DNA of 64,000 nucleotides, taken from NCBI GenBank assembly GCA_900180385.1, contig FXLX01000002.1, positions 1-64,000 on the forward strand, given 5' to 3'. Below are positions 46,409 through 58,089 of this stretch, in pieces. Both the position numbers and the translations under genes were made by a program. The stretch's first letter is position 1. Each line of letters begins with the position of its first letter. The DNA is from an uncultured Candidatus Thioglobus sp. (GTDB lineage: Bacteria > Pseudomonadota > Gammaproteobacteria > PS1 > Pseudothioglobaceae). The notes under the pieces are model-generated. The model was not told the DNA's origin, made no database searches, and worked only from the letters and a program-made list of their open reading frames with translations.

Positions 46409-46833
46409 CAGTTAACCTCTTTAAAAAAGATAGAAGAGTTTCGATCATAATTAAAATATTTTTGGCGTTTTTTTGGAAGGTCGGATATTTGCATTTTGGT
46501 GAAATTATTTTTAATAAACCATTCGGTGCCAAACTTAGTTAAAGCAAACACCTTGCTAAAATTTCTTTGTTTTGCATTGGCTAGTATCTTATCTAATAAT
46601 TGATTAGAAAGTCCTGTGTTTTGAGAGTCTTGAGCCACAGCGAGTGAATAGATCTCACCCATAGAGCCTTCTTGACAATCTTTTAAGCCTGCACACGCAA
46701 CTAGCTGATTTTTCTCAAATAACAAGACAAAGTCGTTGATATTTTTTTCAATCTCATCTTTACTTCTAGATAGAATTTTTCCTTGATCTACAAAAGGCTT
46801 GATTAAAGTCAAAATTTGTTCAGAATTATCCAA
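46408..46833 (-). CDS. GNAT acetyltransferase, short N-acetylglutamate synthase-like
   Basis: 141 residues forming a single GNAT domain. [40 protein letters not shown] (acetyl-CoA loop), and [29 protein letters not shown] ending with [11 protein letters not shown] follow the C-terminal half of ArgA closely. The amino-acid-kinase half of classical ArgA is missing, as in short NAGS enzymes of some bacteria. It may therefore start arginine synthesis, but another acyl acceptor is possible. The start codon is TTG without a visible ribosome site. Confidence 0.75.
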   Translation of the reverse strand: MDNSEQILTLIKPFVDQGKILSRSKDEIEKNINDFVLLFEKNQLVACAGLKDCQEGSMGEIYSLAVAQDSQNTGLSNQLLDKILANAKQRNFSKVFALTKFGTEWFIKNNFTKMQISDLPKKRQKYFNYDRNSSIFFKEVN

Positions 46834-46879
46834 AATGCAGTTTAAAACGTTGATAAAAGTACACTATTTTAATCTAAAA

Positions 46880-46885
46880 TATAAT
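46880..46885 (+). promoter_or_regulatory. ilvD -10 element
   Basis: Perfect TATAAT 25 bases before the ilvD ATG at 46910; no good -35 at 16-18 bases. Confidence 0.4.
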
Positions 46886-46909
46886 GCTTTATATCAATAC
46901 AAAGTAATT

Positions 46910-48574
46910 ATGTCTAATACAAGAAAATATTCCTCTCAGGTTGTGGATGGTTACGAGCGAGCGCCTTCGCGTGCAATGCTCTATCCAGTTGGATTTAAAA
47001 AGGAAGATTTTAATAAGCCGCAAGTCGGTATCGCCTCTACTTGGTCGATGGTTACCCCTTGTAATATGCATATTAATAAACTAGCAGACGAAGCCGAAAA
47101 AGGCGTTAATTCAGCTGGTGGCAAGGCTGTTATTTTTAATACGATTACAATTTCAGATGGTATTTCAATGGGCTCTGAAGGCATGAAATATTCGCTGGTT
47201 TCTCGTGAAGTGATTGCCGATTCAATTGAAACAGTAGTCGGTTGTCAGGGTTTTGATGGCGTGGTGGCGATTGGCGGTTGTGATAAAAATATGCCCGGTT
47301 GTATTATTGGCTTATCTCGATTAAACCGCCCGGGTATTTTTGTTTATGGTGGCACTATTCAGCCTGGTAAAAATCATACGGATGTAGTGAGTGTATTTGA
47401 GGCAGTAGGTAAATATGCTAACAATGCTATTAATGCGATTGAGCTTGAAAACATCGAAAGAACTGCCATCCCTGGTCCTGGCTCTTGTGGTGGTATGTAT
47501 ACCGCTAATACCATGGCTTCAGCCATTGAAGCCCTAGGCATGAGTTTGCCAAATTCTTCTGCGCAAGATGCAATTTCAGCGGATAAGAATAACGATTGTG
47601 TTCGTGCTGGTGAGGCGGTACTCAACTTACTTGAAAAAGACATTAAGCCGAATGACATCATGACCATGAAAGCGTTTGAAAATGCTATTACTGTGATCAT
47701 CACTTTGGGTGGTTCGACTAATGCAGTATTGCATTTAATCGCTATGGCAGATGCTGCTGGCGTTGATTTAAGCATTGATGACTTTACTCGTATTGGCGCT
47801 AACGTACCAGTAATTGCTGATCTTAAGCCATCTGGAAAATACCTGATGAGTGAGCTAATTGAAATTGGTGGAACATTGCCATTAATGAAAACACTACTAG
47901 ATGCAGGTATGCTACATGGTGATTGCATGACGGTAACGGGTAAAACCATGGCTGAAAATTTAGCTGATATTAAGCCGTACGACGAGTCTCAAGATATTAT
48001 CAAATCACTAGACAATCCTATTAAGAAGGATTCACACTTACGTATTTTGCGTGGTAACTTGGCTTCTGAAGGTTCAGTTGCTAAAATTACTGGCAAAGAA
48101 GGTTTGAGTTTCAAGGGTGTGGCTAAATGCTATGGCCGTGAAGAGGACGCACTTGCTGCTGTACTGAATGATGAAATTAAATCGGGCGATGTGATTGTTA
48201 TTCGTTATGAAGGTCCAGCCGGCGGTCCTGGTATGCGTGAAATGCTTGCGCCAACTTCAGCGGTAATGGGTAAAGGTTTAGGTGGTGAAGTTGCACTAAT
48301 CACTGATGGTCGCTTCTCTGGTGGAACGCACGGCTTTGTGGTTGGCCATATCACGCCTGAAGCTTTTAAAGGCGGCGTGTTAGCTGTAGTTGAAGATGGC
48401 GATGAAATTCTAATTGATGCTGAGAATAATATATTAGAATTATTGGTTGATCAATCAGTTATTGATGAGCGCTTAACCCATTGGGTTCAGCCTAAGCCAA
48501 ACTACACTAAAGGTGTGTTGGCAAAATTTGCCAAACTTGCGAAGTCAGCTTCTAAAGGCGCAGTAACAACTTAA
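46910..48574 (+). CDS. ilvD: Dihydroxy-acid dehydratase
   Basis: 554 residues from the ATG at 46910 (the open frame extends 111 bases further up without coding character and across the TATAAT). Iron-sulfur cysteines occur in [10 protein letters not shown] and [14 protein letters not shown], and the C terminus has the [16 protein letters not shown] motif. It makes the 2-keto acids for valine and isoleucine. Followed by a strong terminator. Confidence 0.97.
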   Translation: MSNTRKYSSQVVDGYERAPSRAMLYPVGFKKEDFNKPQVGIASTWSMVTPCNMHINKLADEAEKGVNSAGGKAVIFNTITISDGISMGSEGMKYSLVSREVIADSIETVVGCQGFDGVVAIGGCDKNMPGCIIGLSRLNRPGIFVYGGTIQPGKNHTDVVSVFEAVGKYANNAINAIELENIERTAIPGPGSCGGMYTANTMASAIEALGMSLPNSSAQDAISADKNNDCVRAGEAVLNLLEKDIKPNDIMTMKAFENAITVIITLGGSTNAVLHLIAMADAAGVDLSIDDFTRIGANVPVIADLKPSGKYLMSELIEIGGTLPLMKTLLDAGMLHGDCMTVTGKTMAENLADIKPYDESQDIIKSLDNPIKKDSHLRILRGNLASEGSVAKITGKEGLSFKGVAKCYGREEDALAAVLNDEIKSGDVIVIRYEGPAGGPGMREMLAPTSAVMGKGLGGEVALITDGRFSGGTHGFVVGHITPEAFKGGVLAVVEDGDEILIDAENNILELLVDQSVIDERLTHWVQPKPNYTKGVLAKFAKLAKSASKGAVTT

Positions 48575-48594
48575 GCTTAAATCTAATGTATTAA

Positions 48595-48623
48595 AAAAAA
48601 AGGAGGCGAAAGCCTCCTTTTTT
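48595..48623. terminator. Bidirectional terminator between ilvD and sdaA
   Basis: AGGAGGC (48601-48607), GAAA loop, GCCTCCT (48612-48618), with eight As before and Ts after. It serves both convergent genes. Confidence 0.92.
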
Positions 48624-48639
48624 ATTGACAGTTAATTAT

Positions 48640-50001
48640 TTAGCACTCTGTCATGCTTAGTGCTAGCCCGCCCAATGAGGTTTCTTTGTATTTTTTAGAC
48701 ATGTCAAAACCCGTTTTTTTCATGGTATCAATACACTTATCCAATGATACTATGTGCTGGCCATCTTCTTTAAGTGCAATTGAGGCGGCTAAATGCGCAC
48801 TAATTGCACCAAAGCCATTGCGCTCAATACAAGGAATTTGAACCAAGCCTTTGATTGGATCGCAAGTTAAGCCTAGATGATGCTCTAGCGCAATTTCTGC
48901 TGCATTCTCTATTTGTGCGCCACTGCCAGATTTAACAGCGCACATCCCTGCTGCAGCCATTGAAGATGCAGAGCCAACCTCGCCTTGACAACCCACTTCG
49001 GCGCCAGAAATAGAACTATTGTGTTTTATCAGCCCACCAATGGCGCTCGCTGTTAGTAAAAAATCGCGAACTTGTTGAGCATTAATTTTTTGATGCTCAA
49101 CCAAATAATACAATACTGCAGGAATAATACCCGCTGCACCATTGGTTGGCGCTGTTATCACCATATGCCCTGCTGCATTTTCTTCATTAACTGCCATGGC
49201 ATATGCACAAAGCCAATCATTAACATCGTTGTCTTTAGTGTGCTCGAGTTGTTGATATAGGTTTTTAGCACGCCTTGGTGTATTAAGTCCGCCTGGCAAA
49301 ATACCTTCAGCTTCCAAACCTCGGTGAATGCAAATTTTCATTGCCTGCCAAATTTTATCCAACCCATCATCAAGTGATTGTTGGGACTGGTATTGAGTTT
49401 CATTGACACACTTCATTTGCGTAATTGATAGATTGCTCATGGCAGACATTTCTAACATTTGATCAGCAGAATCAAATGCATAAGGATGCTTAGTGGTAGG
49501 CTTGCCAATTAATGGCGCTTGCAATTGATTAATCTCTTCTAAAGGTAGAATAAAGCCGCCACCAATAGAAAAATAAGTCTGCTGGCATAAAATTTTTTGA
49601 TCGGCATTTAGATATTCAAATACCATGCCATTTGGATGTTGCTTTAAGGTGTCTTTAGTATCAAATATAATGTCTGTCTTTGGGTGAAAAGAGACGAATT
49701 TTCCACCTAGTGTTATAGATGACTTTTCCCAGAGTTGTTTGATTAACTCATTAGGATCAATCTTTAAGAGGTCTTTGGCTTGGTATCCATGCAATCCAAG
49801 TGTCACGGCACAATCACTAGAGTGACCTTTCCCTGTATAGGCCAAAGAGTCTTTTAATGTACAACGAATTGAACAACCTTCTTTGATGGTTTTTTTCTGA
49901 ATGCGAGTGATAAAATCTTGCGCAGCAACCATTGGTCCCATTGTATGGGAGCTTGAAGGGCCGATACCAATTTTAAACAACTCTAAGGCACTGATAAACA
50001 T
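48640..50001 (-). CDS. sdaA: L-serine ammonia-lyase, iron-sulfur dependent
   Basis: 453 residues, single-chain type. [12 protein letters not shown] near the N terminus; the second domain has [20 protein letters not shown] and cysteines in [18 protein letters not shown] that hold the 4Fe-4S cluster. Converts serine to pyruvate and ammonia. Stands alone. Confidence 0.96.
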   Translation of the reverse strand: MFISALELFKIGIGPSSSHTMGPMVAAQDFITRIQKKTIKEGCSIRCTLKDSLAYTGKGHSSDCAVTLGLHGYQAKDLLKIDPNELIKQLWEKSSITLGGKFVSFHPKTDIIFDTKDTLKQHPNGMVFEYLNADQKILCQQTYFSIGGGFILPLEEINQLQAPLIGKPTTKHPYAFDSADQMLEMSAMSNLSITQMKCVNETQYQSQQSLDDGLDKIWQAMKICIHRGLEAEGILPGGLNTPRRAKNLYQQLEHTKDNDVNDWLCAYAMAVNEENAAGHMVITAPTNGAAGIIPAVLYYLVEHQKINAQQVRDFLLTASAIGGLIKHNSSISGAEVGCQGEVGSASSMAAAGMCAVKSGSGAQIENAAEIALEHHLGLTCDPIKGLVQIPCIERNGFGAISAHLAASIALKEDGQHIVSLDKCIDTMKKTGFDMSKKYKETSLGGLALSMTEC

Positions 50002-50100
50002 AACACGATCATATAAATATTATTTACGCTATATTACTCTGATGGCACATGCAGTGCACACATTAAAAAAGGAGGTAAAAAAATATTTAGATTAAAAAAC

Positions 50101-51429
50101 TTATTTTTGTGCTACATATTTAAGCCATAAAAATCCGAATAATCCTGCAAATAATGAGGCTGATAAAATTCCAATTTTGGCCTGAAAGATTAAATCAGGC
50201 GTGTTTAAAAACGCTAAATCTGCTATAAATATAGACATAGTAAAACCAATTCCACCCAAAAGAGCAACACCAAAAATTTGGCTCATGCTGCTTTGGTCTG
50301 GTAATTTTGCAATTTTTAATTTAATGGCCAACCAAGAGATCCCAAATATTCCAATTACCTTTCCCAAGGTAAGTCCAAAAATAATCCCCATTGATACCGG
50401 CTCAACAATAACAGAGCCAATAGAATTAAAATCAATCGCAATGCCAGCGTTAGCAAGTGCAAATAAAGGAATAACAATTAAAGCTACTGGCAGGTGTAGA
50501 TCATGCTCCAATCTAGCAGCTGGAGATCTGACCGCATTAATTCTATCTTGTATATTGGTTAGAATAGATTTCTGCTCTTCATGTAATGTGTGATTTTCAT
50601 AGATAGGATATGTGTCATATTTATCTAGTAATTTTTTAGTATCTTTAGAGAGATTTAAAGAAGTTTGTTTGGGTTTCGAAGGTATTGTCATGGCAACAAT
50701 AACACCCGCAATAGTAGCATGAACACCTGATTCAAGCACAAAGAACCACATAAAAGATCCAACAATAAAATAAGGTAGAATCATGTGAATGCCAAAACGA
50801 TTGAATATCACTAAAATCAGGAAAGTTACGCCAGATAGAACAAGCGGCATCATATGAATTTGATCGGTATAAAATATTGCAATTACTAAAACAGCGCCAA
50901 GATCATCAACAATAGCAAGTGCAACCAAAAATGTTACTAATGCGGTAGATACTTTTTTTCCCAATAACACCAATATGCTAATTGCAAAAGCAATATCTGT
51001 AGCCATTGGAATTCCCCATCCACCAGCACCAATTTCATTCGCATTAATACTTAGGTATATTAATGCAGGAAAAAGCATGCCACCAATAGCTGCTAGAATA
51101 GGCAAAATAGCAACCTTTATATTTGAAAGCTCTCCTGCTAAAATCTCTCTTTTTATTTCTAATCCGATAATGAAGAAAAACAGGGTCATTAATCCATCAT
51201 TTATCCAATAATGAAGACTATGAGATAATTTCCACGAACCAACATTGAAATCTATCTTTGTATGGAATAGTTGTTCGTAGTTTTCAGTTAATGGTGTATT
51301 GGCTAAAATTAATGCCAGTACTGTCATAAACATTAAAATCTTGCCCGTTGTAGTTTGGGCATGAATAAAGTGTTCAAAGGGTGTCGATACTTTTTTAAAG
51401 GCTTTCTCCCAGGGGGCGTAGAGTTTCAT
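50101..51429 (-). CDS. nhaA: Na+/H+ antiporter NhaA
   Basis: 442 residues with about 12 helices. GGWGIPMATDIAFAISILVL and VALAIVDDLGAVLVIA carry the sodium-binding aspartates. An insert of about 60 residues between helices near the middle (TKKLLDKYDTYPIYENHTL) makes it longer than E. coli NhaA, common in marine and other long NhaA forms. Exchanges Na+ for protons at the inner membrane. It starts five bases downstream of rnr. Confidence 0.95.
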   Translation of the reverse strand: MKLYAPWEKAFKKVSTPFEHFIHAQTTTGKILMFMTVLALILANTPLTENYEQLFHTKIDFNVGSWKLSHSLHYWINDGLMTLFFFIIGLEIKREILAGELSNIKVAILPILAAIGGMLFPALIYLSINANEIGAGGWGIPMATDIAFAISILVLLGKKVSTALVTFLVALAIVDDLGAVLVIAIFYTDQIHMMPLVLSGVTFLILVIFNRFGIHMILPYFIVGSFMWFFVLESGVHATIAGVIVAMTIPSKPKQTSLNLSKDTKKLLDKYDTYPIYENHTLHEEQKSILTNIQDRINAVRSPAARLEHDLHLPVALIVIPLFALANAGIAIDFNSIGSVIVEPVSMGIIFGLTLGKVIGIFGISWLAIKLKIAKLPDQSSMSQIFGVALLGGIGFTMSIFIADLAFLNTPDLIFQAKIGILSASLFAGLFGFLWLKYVAQK

Positions 51430-51434
51430 TTTTA

Positions 51435-53624
51435 TTAACTTTTACTATCTTCCTCTGGTGCAGGAACAAAGACCATTTGCCTATCGTCCAAATTAACCGA
51501 GGCAATTTGAATTTTAATGGTGTCACCTAAGCGAAAAGTTTTGCCGGTACGGTCACCTTTAAGCTGATGATGAATATCATCAAAATTGTAATAGTCATCT
51601 TGTAGGTCGCGCACAGAAATCATACCTTCGACAAATACTTCGGTCAGCTCAATAAAGATACCGAAGCCCGCAACGCCAGAGATAACACCATTAAAGGTGT
51701 CACCTACTTTGTCGCGCATGTATTCACATTTGAGCCATTGCTCAACATCGCGAGAAGCCTCGTCTGCACGACGCTCTGTTACCGAAAGGTTTGCGCCCAA
51801 TTCAAGCATTCTTTTAGATGGTTCTTTCTTTTTGTCACCTAGAACTTTTTTAACCAATTTACCCATGAATGATGGGCTTTTCTTATTTAGCACACGATTA
51901 ATTGCGCGATGAACAAGCAAGTCTGGATATCTTCTAATTGGCGAGGTAAAGTGAGTGTAGTCTTCAAATGCTAAGCCGAAGTGACCTTCATTTGCTGGTG
52001 TGTAAACTGCTTGCTTCATAGTGCGAAGTACCACAGTTTTAATGATGTTTTCGTCATCTCTGCCCTTGGCATCCTCTAGCACTTTAGCAAAATGCTTAGA
52101 ATCTGGCTGATCGCCACCTTCTAGCGTTAGGCCGACAGCTGTTAAGAACTGACGAGTCACTTCTACTTTTTCAGCTGTTGGCTTAGGATGGATTCTGTAT
52201 AAGAAATCTTCTTTATTTTCACCTAAGAATTTTGCTGTAGCTTGGTTGGCCATCAGCATGCATTCTTCGATTAATTTATGTGCATCATTTCTTGAGCGGG
52301 CAACAATGTTTTCAATTTTGCCATTATCATTAAAGATGATTTGTGACTCAATACGATCAAAGTCCATTACGCCACGCTTGGTTCTAGCAGCTTTTAGAAC
52401 TTTGTATAAATTATACAAGTCATTTAAGTTATCCAATACTGGGGCAAATTCAGTTTTCAATGCTTGATCATCATGTTCAAGGATGTCACTTACTTTAGTA
52501 TAAGTTAAACGAGCGTGTGAGAACATAACTGCTGGGTAGAATTTGTAATCAAGTAAATTACCCGATTTATCGATGTTCATCTCACACGTCATACATAGAC
52601 GCTCTACATCAGGGTTAATCGAACACAAGCCATTTGAGATGGCTTCAGGCAGCATTGGTACCACACGACGTGGGAAGTAAACTGAATTACCTCGCTCAAT
52701 AGCATCAGCATCCAGTGCAGTGCCCTCTTTTACATAATAAGAGACATCAGCAATAGCAACGACTAATTTCCAACCATTGGCTGTAGATTCTGCAAATACC
52801 GCATCGTCAAAGTCTTTAGAATCTTCGCCATCAATAGTTACTAGCTTCATGTCAGTAATATCGATACGCCCAACTTTATCTTGTTTGGTTACTTCGCTAG
52901 GAATTTTGGCTGTTTGTGCCAGCGCTTCTTTTGAGAATTCAACAGGAATACCGTTGCGATATAAAGCTGCATCAGTTTCTACACCCTCGTCCATATACGA
53001 GCCTAAGATTTGAGTGATCTTGCCTTCTGCTAGTGATTTGAATGTTGGTGCCTTAGTAATTTCAACAATAACAATTTGCTCATTGGTATTTTCATCAGAA
53101 ATATTTGGGATGTTGATGTTGTTACGAATACGCTTGTCATCAACGACAGCATAAGTACCTTCGTCAGAAATATGCAAACGCGCAACAACTGTTTTAACAC
53201 TCTCTAATACTTCGATAATTTTGGCATCGCCACGTTTGCTAATTAAGCGAGCTTTGACTTTATCACCATGAAAAACCAATTGCATTTGACGAGAGTTAAG
53301 GCGCAAATCACGACCCCCTTCTTCCAATTTAAGAAAGCCAAAACCTTTAGGGTTGGCGACTACAATACCAATTTTAATGCCCGCTTCTGGATCGAAGATA
53401 ACAAAGTCACCTTCTTTGTTGTAATCTAGTTGCTCATCACGAACCATAGCTTTTAAGCGATGTGTTAGTGGCTTTTTTTGTTTGCCATCTACTTCTAGTA
53501 GATCAAATAAGTCGTATTTTGATAAAGACTTTTTCTTCTTAAAGAAAGAAAGGATGTGCTCTCTTGAAGGGATGGGGTTGTCGTACTTTTCAGATTCTCT
53601 TTTTTGGTGCGGATCTTTTTTCAT
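51435..53624 (-). CDS. rnr: Ribonuclease R
   Basis: 729 residues: N-terminal winged helix (SREHILSFFKKKKSLSKYDL), cold-shock domains (GFGFLKLEEGGRDLRLN), the RNB core with DGEDSKDFDDAVFAE holding the catalytic aspartates, and a C-terminal S1 domain (GVISGVAGFGIFIELTEVFV). A 3'-5' exonuclease that degrades structured RNA. Three bases separate it from purA upstream. Confidence 0.97.
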   Translation of the reverse strand: MKKDPHQKRESEKYDNPIPSREHILSFFKKKKSLSKYDLFDLLEVDGKQKKPLTHRLKAMVRDEQLDYNKEGDFVIFDPEAGIKIGIVVANPKGFGFLKLEEGGRDLRLNSRQMQLVFHGDKVKARLISKRGDAKIIEVLESVKTVVARLHISDEGTYAVVDDKRIRNNINIPNISDENTNEQIVIVEITKAPTFKSLAEGKITQILGSYMDEGVETDAALYRNGIPVEFSKEALAQTAKIPSEVTKQDKVGRIDITDMKLVTIDGEDSKDFDDAVFAESTANGWKLVVAIADVSYYVKEGTALDADAIERGNSVYFPRRVVPMLPEAISNGLCSINPDVERLCMTCEMNIDKSGNLLDYKFYPAVMFSHARLTYTKVSDILEHDDQALKTEFAPVLDNLNDLYNLYKVLKAARTKRGVMDFDRIESQIIFNDNGKIENIVARSRNDAHKLIEECMLMANQATAKFLGENKEDFLYRIHPKPTAEKVEVTRQFLTAVGLTLEGGDQPDSKHFAKVLEDAKGRDDENIIKTVVLRTMKQAVYTPANEGHFGLAFEDYTHFTSPIRRYPDLLVHRAINRVLNKKSPSFMGKLVKKVLGDKKKEPSKRMLELGANLSVTERRADEASRDVEQWLKCEYMRDKVGDTFNGVISGVAGFGIFIELTEVFVEGMISVRDLQDDYYNFDDIHHQLKGDRTGKTFRLGDTIKIQIASVNLDDRQMVFVPAPEEDSKS

Positions 53625-53627
53625 GAA

Positions 53628-54959
<1,332 letters not shown>

Positions 54960-54985
54960 CTATATAATTTATTTGTTAATAATAA

Positions 54986-55939
54986 CTACTTTGATTGAGA
55001 TAAAAATTTCAAATCAAATGAAAATCCTGTAGCTGCTCTTGATTGACCAAAAGATTCGCCAATGCCGTTGTAACGACCGCCTTGAGCCAATGCTTTTGAA
55101 TAATGCTCGTTGTAAGCTGAGAAAACTATACCCGTGTGATATTCATAAGTTTGTAACTCGGCCAAATCATAGCTAGCCTGAATACCTTTAGCCTGAAGTG
55201 CCTGGTCAATGGCTTGTAAATCTTTAATTGCTACTTGCGCTGCTGGAAAATCTTTAAATATATCTAGCGCCTTACTAAGCACACTTGCATCACCTTCTAG
55301 CTGCATTAAAGCATTAAATAACGCTGCATTATTTAATGTATTGCTACCCATAAATACACTTAAGTCTGGCGTAGAACGATGGGCAAAGATATGACGCAAT
55401 TCATTGGTTTGTACTATATTTAAAGTTTCACTAGTAATAAGTGCATCAAAGATAGCCACATTGCCTAAGCTAATGACGGTTGAATCAATAGCTAGAAGAT
55501 TTAAACTTTCTAGCATTAATTCAATAACCTCTACATCAGCCAAGGTGTCTGTCGAGCCATAAAGCTCCGCGCCTGCTTGAATTGGAGATCTAGAATCATA
55601 AAAATCATCCGCTCTGGTTTGTAAAATTGCATTGATATAGCAATATTTTTCAACCTTGTTGCTGTTGCGTTTTGCATCAATTCTAGCAATTTGAGGCGTG
55701 ATATCCGCATGTACACCAAGCATCTTTCCACTTACCGGATCCAAAAACTTAAATGTTTTTTCATTAACCGCATCACTGGTTAACAGCAATGAATCAACGT
55801 GCTCCACCATTGGTGGAATAACCAAACCAAAACCTTTGTCTGTATATAGATCAATTAGCGAGCGACGAAGCATTTCAAACTTCATTGCTTGATCGCCACT
55901 TAATTCGTCAATACCCTCAGGCAGTTGCCATGTATTCAT
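54986..55939 (-). CDS. hisZ: ATP phosphoribosyltransferase regulatory subunit
   Basis: 317 residues, a histidyl-tRNA-synthetase-like chain (DLYTDKGFGLVIPPMVEHVD, ADITPQIARIDA, RYNGIGESFGQSRAATGFSF) lacking the tRNA-binding end. It completes short-form HisG and adds histidine feedback control. It follows hflC after six bases. Confidence 0.93.
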   Translation of the reverse strand: MNTWQLPEGIDELSGDQAMKFEMLRRSLIDLYTDKGFGLVIPPMVEHVDSLLLTSDAVNEKTFKFLDPVSGKMLGVHADITPQIARIDAKRNSNKVEKYCYINAILQTRADDFYDSRSPIQAGAELYGSTDTLADVEVIELMLESLNLLAIDSTVISLGNVAIFDALITSETLNIVQTNELRHIFAHRSTPDLSVFMGSNTLNNAALFNALMQLEGDASVLSKALDIFKDFPAAQVAIKDLQAIDQALQAKGIQASYDLAELQTYEYHTGIVFSAYNEHYSKALAQGGRYNGIGESFGQSRAATGFSFDLKFLSQSK

Positions 55940-55945
55940 ATAAGC

Positions 55946-56803
55946 TTATTTAACTTGCGAGTTAAAGTGACGGAAAAACTCTGTATTTGGATTTAACACC
56001 AATACATTGTTTTGATTGGCGAAAGATTTTTTGTATGATTCTAGTGAACGATAGAAAGAGTAAAACTCAGCATTTTTACTGTACGCCTTGGCGTAGTTAT
56101 TTGCTGAAGTTGCATCACCTTCACCTCGAATTATTTCAGAATCACGGTAGGCATCTGCTAGGATAATGGTTCTTTCCTTATCTGCTGCTGCACGAATTAC
56201 TTCAGCCTCTTCTGCACCTTTAGATCTAAACTCTTTGGCCACACGCTGACGTTCTGCTTGCATACGACGATAAACTGAGTTTGAAACCTCTTGTGATAAG
56301 TCAATACGCTTAATACGTACATCAATAATCTCAATACCAAATTCACCAATATCTTTTTTAGCCAGTGTGGCGATGTTAGCCATAATTTCACTACGCTCGC
56401 CAGATACTACATCAGCAATGGAGCGCTTTGAAAATTCACTCTTAAGGCCGGTTTTAATAATTTGAGCTAAGCGGTTGTTGGTACGAGCTATGTTACCGCC
56501 GGTTGATTTGTAGAACTGCTCCGCATCAACAATACGCCATTTAATGTAAGAGTCAACAATTACGTTTTTCTTCTCACCCGTTAAAAAGCGCTCAGCAGGT
56601 GCATCTAGCGTTTGCACGCGACTATCAAATTTAACCACGTTATTTACAAATGGCATCTTAAACTTAAGGCCAGGCGTGCTATCAACTGCAACAATTTCAC
56701 CCAATCGAAGCTTGATGGCTGTTTGTGTTTCACTAACGGTATAAAGTGCTGAACTCAGTACAAAAAATACAGCAGCAATTATTATTAATCCTATTTTTTG
56801 CAT
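55946..56803 (-). CDS. hflC: Membrane protease regulator HflC
   Basis: 285 residues. One N-terminal membrane helix (LIIIAAVFFVLSSALYTV), then the SPFH/band-7 domain (ETQTAIKLRLGEIV to NSVYRRMQAERQRVAKEFRS) with a coiled-coil tail. Forms the HflKC cage that holds FtsH in the inner membrane. Shares one base with the hflK stop. Confidence 0.96.
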   Translation of the reverse strand: MQKIGLIIIAAVFFVLSSALYTVSETQTAIKLRLGEIVAVDSTPGLKFKMPFVNNVVKFDSRVQTLDAPAERFLTGEKKNVIVDSYIKWRIVDAEQFYKSTGGNIARTNNRLAQIIKTGLKSEFSKRSIADVVSGERSEIMANIATLAKKDIGEFGIEIIDVRIKRIDLSQEVSNSVYRRMQAERQRVAKEFRSKGAEEAEVIRAAADKERTIILADAYRDSEIIRGEGDATSANNYAKAYSKNAEFYSFYRSLESYKKSFANQNNVLVLNPNTEFFRHFNSQVK

Positions 56804-57954
56804 TATCTTACTCCTCTGTTACGAAAAACATCTCTGGCGTTATTCGGATTGTTTATTTGTTGTTGTGACTCTTGAGTGGTAATTTGAGTGTTTGACTGCT
56901 TGGCATTGATTAACTTGTCAATAGGTAAGTACATCATTGAATTAGCTTTTGAATCAACCACAACCTTACTAGTTGAAGCAAACACATTTTCCATTGTTTC
57001 ACGGTATAGACGCTCTCTAGTTACTTCAGGGGCTTTTTCATACTCCGTTAAAATTTGCTTAAATCTTGATGACTCACCCTCTGATTTAGAAACTACTTCT
57101 GATTTATAAGCTTTTGATTCTTCAAGTAGTCTTGCTGCCAAACCACGAGACTTAGGCAAAATGTCGTTTGCGTAAGTTTGTGCTTCGTTAATTAAACGCT
57201 GCTTATCTTCACGCGCTTTAACTGCATCAGAAAAAGATGCCTGAACTTGCTCAGGCGGCTGAGCATCTTGCATGTTTACTGTAGTAATAAATAAGCCTGT
57301 TTGGTATAAGTCTAGTAATTCTTGAGATCTTTCTTTAATGCTATCAGCAATATCAGCACGACCTTCAGTTAGAATGTAGTCCATTGTGTTTTGACCCACC
57401 ACTTGGCGAATTGCACTTTCTGATACTTGACGAAGCGTTGTATCTGGATTAGCAACATTAAACAAATAAGCTTGCGCGTCGTTAACTTTATACTGAACCG
57501 CAAACTTGGCATCAATCATATTTTCATCTTTAGTTAGCATGATTGATTCAGAAGAAACATTACCACCTACGCGACGACCACTAGCATTTCGGTAGCCGAT
57601 TTCAGCCGTTCTAATTTGCTCTACGTTAATTCGATTAACAGTTTCAATTGGAAATGGCATATGCCAATGAGGACCTTGTCCAGTCTCTTCTTGGAATGCA
57701 CCAAAGCGTAATACAATGCCTTTTTCAGCAGGGTCGATAATATAAATGCCTGATAACATCCAAATTAAAACACCGATAATAGCAATAAACTTTACACTGC
57801 CTTTAGGTGCGCCTGATGTAGTAGATGAGTCTGATGGCTTGTTAGAGCCAAACATACCATTGAATTTATTTTTAAATTCCTTAATTACTTCGTCCAATTC
57901 TGGCGGCGTTTGATTGTTGCCGCCCCAAGGGGTTTGATTGTTGCTATTAGCCAT
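56803..57954 (-). CDS. hflK: Membrane protease regulator HflK
   Basis: 383 residues. A Gly/Asn/Gln-rich cytoplasmic N terminus (NNQTPWGGNNQTPPELDEVI), one membrane helix (VKFIAIIGVLIWMLSGIYII), the SPFH domain and a Gln/Asn-rich tail. Partner of HflC in the FtsH-controlling complex. First gene of the hflK-hflC-hisZ-purA-rnr run. Confidence 0.96.
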   Translation of the reverse strand: MANSNNQTPWGGNNQTPPELDEVIKEFKNKFNGMFGSNKPSDSSTTSGAPKGSVKFIAIIGVLIWMLSGIYIIDPAEKGIVLRFGAFQEETGQGPHWHMPFPIETVNRINVEQIRTAEIGYRNASGRRVGGNVSSESIMLTKDENMIDAKFAVQYKVNDAQAYLFNVANPDTTLRQVSESAIRQVVGQNTMDYILTEGRADIADSIKERSQELLDLYQTGLFITTVNMQDAQPPEQVQASFSDAVKAREDKQRLINEAQTYANDILPKSRGLAARLLEESKAYKSEVVSKSEGESSRFKQILTEYEKAPEVTRERLYRETMENVFASTSKVVVDSKANSMMYLPIDKLINAKQSNTQITTQESQQQINNPNNARDVFRNRGVR

Positions 57955-58089
57955 TTAAATACTTCCATTGTTGTTAAAAACCTCAGTTATTTTACCCAAA
58001 TAAATACCCGCCTATGTAACTAATATATGCCTGCTTTTTTTCATTTAGTTGGTGTTAAAATAAATGCATTTGAAAAACTCCAATTCAGC

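Noticed and set aside
47374..47949. 191-codon minus-strand open frame
   Set aside because: Antisense shadow of ilvD; no domain and no ribosome site.
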